The notes below the pieces were generated by a model that did no database searches, was not told the origin of the DNA, and saw only the letters and a list, made by a program, of their open reading frames with translations. Shown here piece by piece: positions 7,828 to 15,231 of a DNA stretch of 64,000 nucleotides. Location of the stretch: assembly GCA_021731365.1 (NCBI GenBank), contig JAKFXL010000016.1, positions 1 through 64,000 on the forward strand, read 5' to 3'. Positions within the stretch are counted from its first letter, which is position 1. Every line of letters starts with the position of its first letter. The position numbers were made by a program, and so were the translations under genes. The DNA comes from Gammaproteobacteria bacterium (GTDB lineage Bacteria; Pseudomonadota; Gammaproteobacteria; Tenderiales; Tenderiaceae).

Positions 7828-8991
7828 TTAATACCAGACGGACATATAAACCTGCACTATATTGGCGGAGAAACCATAAGGACTGGGCGTGGGGTTACGC
7901 AAGTCGCTAAAATCATCATACTGATAACGCATGTGATCGATGCTGAAATTTAATGTGCCTTTATCAAACATGCGCCACCCCTGTGGTATCACGTTGTAAC
8001 TGATGTTAAGTCCGATGGTCTGACTGTTGTAGCTGCTGAGTTCTTTGTCGCGGGCCATGTAGTTTTGTGGGGCAAAGGGGTCAAAAAAATCCTGGTAAAA
8101 ATTGGCACGGTTTTGTCTGTAGTGGCGATAGTGGCTGCCAACAATCCAGTTGTCGCGGTAGGTGTGGGTGTAGCCAATATCCAGTGTATTGGCGCTAACG
8201 CCCCAGGTATCACCATAAAAGCGGTAGCTGCCGTGTAGTGCGGCACGGTGGGGGAGATAGTAGTTGGCGCTAAGAGCGATGGCATGGCTGGAGCGGGTGT
8301 TGGGATAGACCTCACTCAGCGTTGAGCCATCACTAAAACGCACGGTGCGATAGGGGTTGTTGAGATAGCCTGAGTCAGTGATGAGTTCGTAGTTGAGATT
8401 GGTGACCAGGTTTTTACTGATAATCTGACTGGCACCAAGGCGAAATTTTTGGCGGTCTGCCTCTTTTTCAAAGCTGGGGTCACGGTCGAAGCCAGCGTTG
8501 GTATTCACTGTTTTATAGATTGCATCCCATCCCTTTGAGTAGCCCATGTAGAGGGTGGTGAGATCACCAAACATATCCTGGCTAATATTGAAGTTGGCAC
8601 TGTTGGCAACAAAGTCATTCTCTTTGCTGTTGCTGTAATTGAGGCTCAGGGTGCTTTTGTCGCGCAGATAGGTGGTGCCGACGCTGTACTCTTCACGTTT
8701 TTCTGTATATCGACTGGCAGAGGTAACGACGTCGATGGAGGCGCTGCTGATGGCGTCAACATAATATTTGGCAGAGAGTGATGTGTGATTGCCAATCTGT
8801 TTGCTGGCTTGTAGTGCGGGACCTTGTACCGTGATGCCGCCACCATTGTAGTAGTGAAACAGTGCGTCAATGCGCTCGTCTGGCAAAATGGCAGCAGTGA
8901 GCGGCAGTGCTGCAGCCATGAAGAGGGTGCCAGCGAGCATCCAGATTAGTTTGATTTGCCCCTGTCCTGACTGGTTGATGTTGTGTTGCAC
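7828..8991 (-). CDS. DUF3570 outer-membrane beta-barrel protein
   Basis: This encodes 387 residues from a GTG at 8991 that has AGTAGAG 8 bases upstream. A longer frame to 9117 would run through the DUF4266 gene. The N-terminal hydrophobic segment 'LIWMLAGTLFMAAALPLTAA' is a signal peptide. The rest is a run of alternating aromatic beta strands ending in 'QVYMSVWY', the aromatic terminus typical of outer-membrane barrels. 'FHYYNGGGITVQGPAL' and 'SLSAKYYVDAISSASIDVVTSAS' are DUF3570 hallmarks. It follows DUF4266 and TlpA in the order usual for this family, though the ApbE flavinyltransferase often found with them is absent here. Confidence 0.8.
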   Translation of the reverse strand: MQHNINQSGQGQIKLIWMLAGTLFMAAALPLTAAILPDERIDALFHYYNGGGITVQGPALQASKQIGNHTSLSAKYYVDAISSASIDVVTSASRYTEKREEYSVGTTYLRDKSTLSLNYSNSKENDFVANSANFNISQDMFGDLTTLYMGYSKGWDAIYKTVNTNAGFDRDPSFEKEADRQKFRLGASQIISKNLVTNLNYELITDSGYLNNPYRTVRFSDGSTLSEVYPNTRSSHAIALSANYYLPHRAALHGSYRFYGDTWGVSANTLDIGYTHTYRDNWIVGSHYRHYRQNRANFYQDFFDPFAPQNYMARDKELSSYNSQTIGLNISYNVIPQGWRMFDKGTLNFSIDHMRYQYDDFSDLRNPTPSPYGFSANIVQVYMSVWY

Positions 8992-9010
8992 CGCTGCATC
9001 TCTACTTTTG

Positions 9011-9253
9011 TTAATTGCAACCACAGCCGCCCCCTTGGCCGCCATCTGCACCACGTGCCCCTTCACGTGCCTCGTATACGTGGTTGAGATAGCTTGATGA
9101 GATGGGGTTACGGTCAAAGCTCATGATAGGGTCGGCCAGATTGGCTCGCTCGTAGGGCTTTACCCAAGGTTTTAATGTACAGCCGTTAAGCATGATCACT
9201 ATGCCGATGGCCAATATGGGTAGCAGTGTAGCTTTGAGCATCTCTCTGTTCAC
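9011..9253 (-). CDS. DUF4266 small lipoprotein
   Basis: This encodes 80 residues. 'LLPILAIGIVIMLNGC' is a lipoprotein signal with cysteine at about residue 25. The mature part has the DUF4266 core 'VKPYERANLADPIM' and 'SYLNHVYEAREGARGA', and ends in a glycine-rich tail with a Cys-Gly-Cys ('GGQGGGCGCN') that could bind a metal or form a disulfide. Its GTG start overlaps the tlpA-type stop (GTGA), which suggests translational coupling. The family is a regular partner of DUF3570; its function is unknown. Confidence 0.85.
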   Translation of the reverse strand: MNREMLKATLLPILAIGIVIMLNGCTLKPWVKPYERANLADPIMSFDRNPISSSYLNHVYEAREGARGADGGQGGGCGCN

Positions 9254-9759
9254 TCTTTGAGCAGGGCGCGAATCTGTTCTTGATAGCTCTTTTCAACGCC
9301 GGGTGTATAGCCATGATGGATGTGACGTACGTTGCCACTGCGATCGACAATAATAGTGGTTGGCATGATGCTGACACTATAGAGCTCTGAAACACTGTTT
9401 TCAGTGTCATATAAAATAGGGAAATCGATGTTGACTTTTTTTAGCCATTTAATGGCGTCGTTACTATCTTCTTCAACATTGATCCCCAGTAGTGTGAAAC
9501 CGAGTGGCTGGTATTTTTTGTAGAGCTGATTGAGTATGGGCATCTCCTGCAGACAGGGGCTGCACCACGATGCCCAGAAGTTGACCATGACCACTTGTCC
9601 CCGTAGCTCGCTGAGTTTGATGTTTTTTCCGCTGTTACTTTTCAATGTGAAGTCGGGCGCTGGAACAGGCTGGGTATTGTTGTTGGCCAGGGCATCTGTG
9701 CCAAGCCCTAATGTCAGGCAGAAGAACCAGCTTAGTAGCAGTGTGCGTTTTATAAACAT
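9250..9759 (-). CDS. TlpA-type periplasmic thioredoxin
   Basis: This encodes 169 residues. A Sec signal ('LLLSWFFCLTLGLGTDALA') is followed by an AhpC/TSA-like thioredoxin fold. The redox centre is 'NFWASWCSPCLQEMP' (WCSPC at about residues 65-69) and the cis-proline loop is 'SIMPTTIIVDRSG'. TlpA/ResA proteins reduce disulfides in the periplasm, notably CxxCH motifs before haem attachment. That fits the haem proteins coded just upstream (11140-13767) and in the divergent set. It sits between the DUF4266 gene and a barrel protein gene. Confidence 0.85.
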   Translation of the reverse strand: MFIKRTLLLSWFFCLTLGLGTDALANNNTQPVPAPDFTLKSNSGKNIKLSELRGQVVMVNFWASWCSPCLQEMPILNQLYKKYQPLGFTLLGINVEEDSNDAIKWLKKVNIDFPILYDTENSVSELYSVSIMPTTIIVDRSGNVRHIHHGYTPGVEKSYQEQIRALLKE

Positions 9760-9771
9760 GTACTTCTCCGT

Positions 9772-10434
9772 TTAGAAAAAGAGTGTGAGCCCGGTGTGGA
9801 GCTCTAAATTGTGATTAGTCTTCTGTTTGCCGAGTAGGTCGATATCAAAGATGTGGTTGCGGGCATCCAGGTGCAGTGCCAGCCAGTCATTGATGATCAT
9901 ACGGTGGCCAAAACCCAGGTTGAGGGTTCGGCGGTTATCGCCAGCAAATTTTGTATTGCCAATACCACCAATCAGATAGAGGTCGGTATGGATGGTATAG
10001 CTGCTGCCCACAAAGGATTCCCCCGGCAATAGATTAAAACCCAGGGAGAGGTTGTAGTAGGTGAGTTGCCGCTCCTCGGCGGTGAGCAGGGCAACGGAGC
10101 CTAGCAGCCGTTCATAGCTGGTCTGTTCTGTGGTGCTTTTGCCGTAGGCGGCTTCGATGAAAATATCTTCGCTGGCGTGATAGGCAAAACGGATACCACG
10201 AACGGAGTTGCTGCCAAAATCTTCAATGCTGAGCAGGCCAGTGTAGAGTCCCACTTCAAAGTTTTCGCTATCAATTTTGGCCGCTTTGGCGGGTTTGGGT
10301 TTGATCTGGGGTTGAATCAATGGCTCGCCGTTACCTGTTTCTGCGGCTGTGGCAACATTTTGCCAGCACAGTAACGGCAGCGCGCAGAGTAGCGATCTGC
10401 GGATCAATAAAAAAAGGCGAGACCGACTTTCCAT
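9772..10434 (-). CDS. Outer-membrane beta-barrel protein
   Basis: This encodes 220 residues. An N-terminal signal peptide ('LLCALPLLCWQNVATAAE') is followed by a proline/lysine-rich linker and then an eight-strand-sized barrel ('EVGLYTGLLSIEDFG', 'GIRFAYHASEDIFIEAAYG', ending 'LELHTGLTLFF'). The layout matches the outer-membrane beta-barrel domain (OMP_b-brl type). Its start overlaps the end of the next gene upstream by about 30 bases, so they are co-transcribed. Its partner at 10404 is also a barrel, probably a paralogue with an extra SH3-like domain. Confidence 0.65.
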   Translation of the reverse strand: MESRSRLFLLIRRSLLCALPLLCWQNVATAAETGNGEPLIQPQIKPKPAKAAKIDSENFEVGLYTGLLSIEDFGSNSVRGIRFAYHASEDIFIEAAYGKSTTEQTSYERLLGSVALLTAEERQLTYYNLSLGFNLLPGESFVGSSYTIHTDLYLIGGIGNTKFAGDNRRTLNLGFGHRMIINDWLALHLDARNHIFDIDLLGKQKTNHNLELHTGLTLFF

Positions 10435-11138
10435 TCCCTAAGGTCCTCGTTGTAGTCGTCGCTGGAGAAGACGACATATTGGTTGTATTCAGCACGTACC
10501 ATGAAGTTGCGCGTTAGGTAGCTACGCAGCCCGACGCCGACGTGAATGATGCCGTCGCTGCGGTCTTGTGCCTGTGCCTGTGTGGCGCTGGCTTTGCTGG
10601 AAAGGTTACCTGCCCCCATGGCAAAAAAGGGTGAGAGTGGCCATTCAGGGATCGGTTGATGAATGAGTCTTACGTTAATCAGTTGTTTGCTGGATACAGC
10701 GCCAAGCGCCTGTGATAGTGCAAGTTCGGTGGAGATGTTGCGGGTGAAGGCGTAGCCGGCGTATAGGGTGATCACCTCTGAGCCGCTGAATTTTCCGCCA
10801 GTCAACCCTGCCTCAGTACGGCGGCGGAGAAAATCGCCACCGTCAGGTTCGTGAATTTGCGTCCGTTGGCCATCAGGCATGAGTGTTAGCAGCAGCTGAT
10901 CGTAGTGGACCCAGCCTTGGGTGCCATTGTTAATCTCTACCTTGAACCAGTCGGTTTTGCGTTTGATGATGTTGATCCATTGATCACGTTCTTCAATGTA
11001 AAAAACAGGAAATCCACGCCCAGGGCCGCTGTGCAGTTCGATAAAAGGATCGGCGATTTTGACACGGTTCTGTTCGTCAGCCGCTACGGTTGTTGCACAG
11101 ACCAGCAACATCAGCAGTGATGGCAGCAGACGATACAT
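10404..11138 (-). CDS. SH3-like domain plus outer-membrane barrel protein
   Basis: This encodes about 244 residues from the ATG at 11138, one base after the stop of the upstream gene; an ATG at 11153 is also possible. After a signal ('LLPSLLMLLVCATTVAADE') comes a bacterial SH3-like domain ('FIELHSGPGRGFPVFYI', 'WINIIKRKTDWFKVEI', 'GWVHYDQLLLTL'). A small barrel follows ('SEVITLYAGYAFTRNIS', 'MVRAEYNQYVVFSS') and ends in 'LAFFY'. The SH3-like part may bind peptidoglycan, linking wall and outer membrane. It belongs to the left arm of the haem cluster. Confidence 0.7.
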   Translation of the reverse strand: MYRLLPSLLMLLVCATTVAADEQNRVKIADPFIELHSGPGRGFPVFYIEERDQWINIIKRKTDWFKVEINNGTQGWVHYDQLLLTLMPDGQRTQIHEPDGGDFLRRRTEAGLTGGKFSGSEVITLYAGYAFTRNISTELALSQALGAVSSKQLINVRLIHQPIPEWPLSPFFAMGAGNLSSKASATQAQAQDRSDGIIHVGVGLRSYLTRNFMVRAEYNQYVVFSSDDYNEDLREWKVGLAFFY

Positions 11139-11139
11139 C

Positions 11140-13767
11140 TTATTGTGGGACATCAAAGGGGTTGTTGTAGTACTGGCCACCGATATCAATCCATTCAGCA
11201 ATCAGTCGCAACTCTGCGGCGCTGAGCCGCCCCGCATGGCTGCCGCCGGCATCAAACTTAGTGAAAAACTGGCTGCCATTAGCGCCGTTGGCAGAGAGCA
11301 CCGGGCCGTTTGCCGGGACCGGGATCATGATGGGAATAGGTTGGCCGCTGTTGTCGAGGATCTGATTGCCATCAGCATCCGTTTCAAAACGGGGGTTGCC
11401 GTTGTTATCGGTGTCCGCTACCAAACGGTCGCGCAGAATATTGTTAACCAAATCCAGCTCCACCTCATTATCAGCAAACAGCAACTCACGGTAGCTGTTG
11501 AAGTTGGTGGCTACTTCACTGCTTAGGCCATCACTTAGATCGAGTTGGGCGGCAGGTACCTGAGGCATGGCGCTACTGTTGGTGCTGGTATGACAGAGGG
11601 TACAGCTATCACCGCCACGATCCTTGTTCCAGAGTGGATGAATGTGTGTTTCGTAATTGATGACAGTGCGGCAGAGTGAGTTCCACTGGTTGATACAGCT
11701 GCTGCTGACGGGGATGGCTGTGGTGAGGTCGGCATAGCGATAGGCTATGCTGCCATCTTTTGCCCGTTGTGTGGTGTTGGTCCAGTGATCGTCAAACAGA
11801 ACATCAACACTGGGTGTGAGTGCAGAACAGTTGCTGGCGCAGCTGATGCGCATACGGCTCTGTGCCATGGTTTCACCCATCTGTGCAACCAGTGTGGTGT
11901 TGGTATTGAGAAACGGCAGCCCGCTGGTAGTGGCACCACTGTTGACTGTGGCCGGTAGACTGTTACGGCCATGGGGTATGCCACTGCTGTGTGTATGGCA
12001 GCCGTTGCACTGTTGTGTTTCGCCGGGGCGCAGCTGTAGCCAGTTTTGGTGGCGCGGGGTGATGCTGCGGCCATTTTTATCCAAGACGTCAAGGGTCAGG
12101 GGCACATTCGCTGGTAGTTTAACCATCACCGAGCCATCGGGTTCAACGGTTGCGTAACCGATGATCTCACGCATTGATCTGCCGGCCACACCAAAGGCGC
12201 TGTTGGGGATCTGTAATACCTGGCGATCGGGTAGTGCTACGCCTTTAATAATACGTAAAAAACGGGCCGGGCGATTGTCGGCACTGGTTAATAGAGGATC
12301 GGCCACTGTTTTAATATTGGGTGTGGCGTTGTCATTGCCATCAAAATCATAAACACTGCGGATGTGAAGTATGCCGCTATTTTCATTGACCAGTAGCTGG
12401 TCGAGACTGTTATTGATTTGGCTATCGATAATGGTTGCAGGGCGTGGGCGAGGCTGGGCGATCATCGCATCAGCAATGATGGTGCCCTCCGCGGGGATCA
12501 CCAGTGGGGCGTGTGTACGTTTGATGGGGTCATAGACGTACACACTATAAAGTGGTGGTGCGGCTACTGTATTGGCTTGGGCCAATAGTGTCTCATTACA
12601 GGTAACAATGATGTCGTTGTTGATTAAACGACATGGACTCCAGCTCACCAATAGCCGTCCAGTGCCATCCCATAACGGTGTGGCAGAGCGGTAGAGGCCG
12701 CCAGGTGAAATAGCGTTGCTGTTATGTGTTACACCATTAACAAGTGAGTTCTGTGCTGTGGTGGTGGAGAGTGATTGCAGATTATCCAGTGCACGCCTGT
12801 TGTCGCCGTAGTGGTTGATATCGATCGCAACAATATCGCCACCCAGTGTGCTGCCACGAAAGGGCAACAGGGTGGATAAGAGTCGACCATCGGGGAGTTC
12901 CCGTGGCGCTGTAAACTGTATGTCGATGTCGGGGTTGCCACTGTCATGGCTGTGGCCACCATATAATAGTTGCAGGTTGGTGCCGTCAGGATTCATTTTG
13001 TAGAGGTTGATAACGTTGTTCTCCCCCATAGCGTCCCAGCGGCTGAATACAACTTCGCCGGAGGCGATTACGCTGGCATCAAAGTCGTGGCTCTGATTAA
13101 ACGATACCTGATGAATGTCGCTGCCATCACTATTCATTACATGGAGTGAAAAGGCCGGTCCGTTACCTCCTTCATGCCCTGCGGTAAACTTTGGTTTGCC
13201 TTCATCAAGCAGGATGGCCCCGCTTTGGCGCTGGCGTGTGGATGAGTATATGATGCGGCCATCGGGCAGATAGTGGGGGGCTACATCTTCGCCTGCTTCG
13301 GCGGTGATATCGGAAGTGATAATGCGGCGCAGGCTGTTTTCAGCGATCGTATACTCCCAGATATTCCACGTTGGCTGTTCATCTTCATCCGCATCTTCAA
13401 TCTCGGCGGCACGCATGCTGAAGAGTAGTTTTCCACCGTCATATGAGACTTCAATATCTTTAACGTCCCCCATGCCCTGGGTGAATATGGCGGTGATGTT
13501 GCGTTCTGTTGCACCGGCGGTGGAGCGCGCTTTCAGGTAGAGGTCTGCCCCGGCATTAAAATCATCCAGCGCCCGTATATCCAGATTGCGGGGCTGATTC
13601 TGGTTGTTAACGGGGATGGGGCGTTTGACATAGGCAACGGGAAAATCAATAACAACAGGGTCGCTGGTCTCTGTCTTTGATAGACAGCCACTGATTATGG
13701 ATGTGGCTATCAGCAACGTAATAGTGCGGCCAACCCATTTGGTTATCTGATGTTTAATTCTACCCAT
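11140..13767 (-). CDS. Dihaem c-type lipoprotein with PD40 propeller (HzsA-related)
   Basis: This encodes 875 residues. The lipobox is 'SIISGC', cysteine near residue 28. Residues about 95-330 hold TolB/PD40-like blades ('DIEVSYDGGKLLFSMRA', 'HYLPDGRIIYSSTRQRQ', 'LHVMNSDGSDIHQVSF'). A central beta-rich domain follows. Two haem-c sites are visible: CNGCH at about 587-591 and CTLCH at about 722-726. The C-terminal part resembles the end of a haem-binding domain ('LSAAELRLIAEWIDIGGQYYN'). Propeller, middle domain and dihaem order recall the hydrazine synthase alpha subunit and its non-anammox relatives. Hydrazine chemistry is not claimed, since beta/gamma partners are absent. Confidence 0.75.
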   Translation of the reverse strand: MGRIKHQITKWVGRTITLLIATSIISGCLSKTETSDPVVIDFPVAYVKRPIPVNNQNQPRNLDIRALDDFNAGADLYLKARSTAGATERNITAIFTQGMGDVKDIEVSYDGGKLLFSMRAAEIEDADEDEQPTWNIWEYTIAENSLRRIITSDITAEAGEDVAPHYLPDGRIIYSSTRQRQSGAILLDEGKPKFTAGHEGGNGPAFSLHVMNSDGSDIHQVSFNQSHDFDASVIASGEVVFSRWDAMGENNVINLYKMNPDGTNLQLLYGGHSHDSGNPDIDIQFTAPRELPDGRLLSTLLPFRGSTLGGDIVAIDINHYGDNRRALDNLQSLSTTTAQNSLVNGVTHNSNAISPGGLYRSATPLWDGTGRLLVSWSPCRLINNDIIVTCNETLLAQANTVAAPPLYSVYVYDPIKRTHAPLVIPAEGTIIADAMIAQPRPRPATIIDSQINNSLDQLLVNENSGILHIRSVYDFDGNDNATPNIKTVADPLLTSADNRPARFLRIIKGVALPDRQVLQIPNSAFGVAGRSMREIIGYATVEPDGSVMVKLPANVPLTLDVLDKNGRSITPRHQNWLQLRPGETQQCNGCHTHSSGIPHGRNSLPATVNSGATTSGLPFLNTNTTLVAQMGETMAQSRMRISCASNCSALTPSVDVLFDDHWTNTTQRAKDGSIAYRYADLTTAIPVSSSCINQWNSLCRTVINYETHIHPLWNKDRGGDSCTLCHTSTNSSAMPQVPAAQLDLSDGLSSEVATNFNSYRELLFADNEVELDLVNNILRDRLVADTDNNGNPRFETDADGNQILDNSGQPIPIMIPVPANGPVLSANGANGSQFFTKFDAGGSHAGRLSAAELRLIAEWIDIGGQYYNNPFDVPQ

Positions 13768-14001
13768 GCCTTCAACTCTGGTGTGTCGCGGAACAGAGAC
13801 ACTTAATTTTTTTATTGAGGATGATTATAAAGTATTGCTATCTTGCGATGGTAAAAATATAAAATCTTTTGTCACGCACAATCATGGAATATAAGTGTTT
13901 TGTGATGTGTTCAAGGGGATGAATAATTATCCCAGTGGCCCATCCATGTTATAGAATGGGCGGCGCTGGAGGGGCGTTAGAATGGTTGCTATTAAAATAT
14001 T

Positions 14002-15231
14002 ATGGGTTGCAAAAAAGTGTTGAATCTGTCATTTCGTGCATCTCTGTTTTGTGCATTACTGGTCGCCGTTGCAGTGGTTGAGGCAGGGCCGAGGGAGCAG
14101 GCCAAGCGGATTCATGACCGTATTGCCGGCGTGCCTGCCGATGCCGCTACGCTTGATGCAATGGCGGGATTTATTGCAGCAGGTGATTACAATAAGGCGG
14201 CTCAACGGGCACTTGAGCACCCCTCCTTCTACAATGTGACGTTGAAAAATTTTGTCACCCCGTGGACTAATGAGGCGCAAACACTCTTTGTACCACTGAA
14301 CGATTATACCGCCACGGTGATTGGGGTGGTGCGTGATGAGCTTGATTTCCGCCGCATTCTGTATGACGACATTCTCTATGTGGGCAAAAATACCCTCACG
14401 TTGCCAGCGTACGCCAATACCAGTAATGCCCACTACGAGGCGTTGGATGATCGTGGTCTTGATCTTAAAAGTGGGCTGGTCCGAACCACACAATCTGCCG
14501 TCACCGGCCTGCCTGTTGCCGCCACGGCGGGTGTCATGACCAGTCGTGCGGCGGCCAAGGCTTTTTTTATTGACGGTACTAATCGGGCCATGTTCCGCTT
14601 TACGTTTATGAACCATCTCTGTAATGACATGGAGCAGGTCAAAGATGTGACACGCTCGCCCGATCGTGTGCGCCAGGATGTGTCGCGCAGTCCGGGTGGT
14701 GATAGCCGGATCTATCTTAACGCCTGTGTCGGTTGCCATGCGGGTATCGACCCCATGACCCAGGCGTTTGCCTATTATAATTACGATTACAACGTTGAGA
14801 CCGACCCCGATGCCGCCAGTGGCAAACTGGTCTACAACGGTGTGGGCATGGTTGACCCTAAAACGGGGAGCCGTGTGCAGGCTAAAAATCTGATCAATGC
14901 CAGTAATTTCAAACCGGGGTATGTCACAGCAGATGATGGCTGGCACAACTATTGGCGTCATGGCCCCAATGCAAGGTTGGGTTGGGACACTCAGCAGTTA
15001 TCGTTGCCTGCCTCTGGCACTGGTGCCAAGTCGTTGGGGATGGAGTTGGCCAACAGCGAGGCCTTTGCCCGCTGTCAGGTAAAAAAGGTCTTTGCAGCCG
15101 TCTGCTTTCGTGAACCGGGCAACAGTGCCGATCGCGGCATAGTCGATACCATTACCGCCAACTTCAAGGGCAGTAATTACAACCTCAAACAGGTATTTTC
15201 CGATACTGCTGTCTACTGTAAGGGGGAGTGA
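14002..15231 (+). CDS. Exported monohaem c-type protein
   Basis: This encodes 409 residues. It has an N-terminal signal ('LFCALLVAVAVVEA'). Residues 30-110 contain 'HDRIAGVPADAATLDAMAG' and 'HPSFYNVTLKNFVTPWTN', which resemble the DUF1592/1588-type haem proteins of planctomycetes. One haem-c site, CVGCH, lies at about 242-246, followed by 'AGIDPMTQAFAYYNYDY', again like the DUF1588 'C.xCH...dp.G.ale.yd' pattern. The gene is divergent from the dihaem lipoprotein across a 234-base gap and overlaps the next gene at the stop (TGATG). It probably works in the periplasm in electron transfer; the substrate is unknown. Confidence 0.7.
   Translation: MGCKKVLNLSFRASLFCALLVAVAVVEAGPREQAKRIHDRIAGVPADAATLDAMAGFIAAGDYNKAAQRALEHPSFYNVTLKNFVTPWTNEAQTLFVPLNDYTATVIGVVRDELDFRRILYDDILYVGKNTLTLPAYANTSNAHYEALDDRGLDLKSGLVRTTQSAVTGLPVAATAGVMTSRAAAKAFFIDGTNRAMFRFTFMNHLCNDMEQVKDVTRSPDRVRQDVSRSPGGDSRIYLNACVGCHAGIDPMTQAFAYYNYDYNVETDPDAASGKLVYNGVGMVDPKTGSRVQAKNLINASNFKPGYVTADDGWHNYWRHGPNARLGWDTQQLSLPASGTGAKSLGMELANSEAFARCQVKKVFAAVCFREPGNSADRGIVDTITANFKGSNYNLKQVFSDTAVYCKGE

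Noticed and set aside
11140-13767. A true hydrazine synthase subunit
   Set aside because: No beta/gamma subunits or hydrazine dehydrogenase genes are in the window and the neighbours are barrels and DUF3570; only distant similarity is claimed.
14056-14961. 301-codon minus-strand frame opposite the monohaem protein
   Set aside because: It is opposite a gene with a signal peptide and CxxCH and has no motif of its own.
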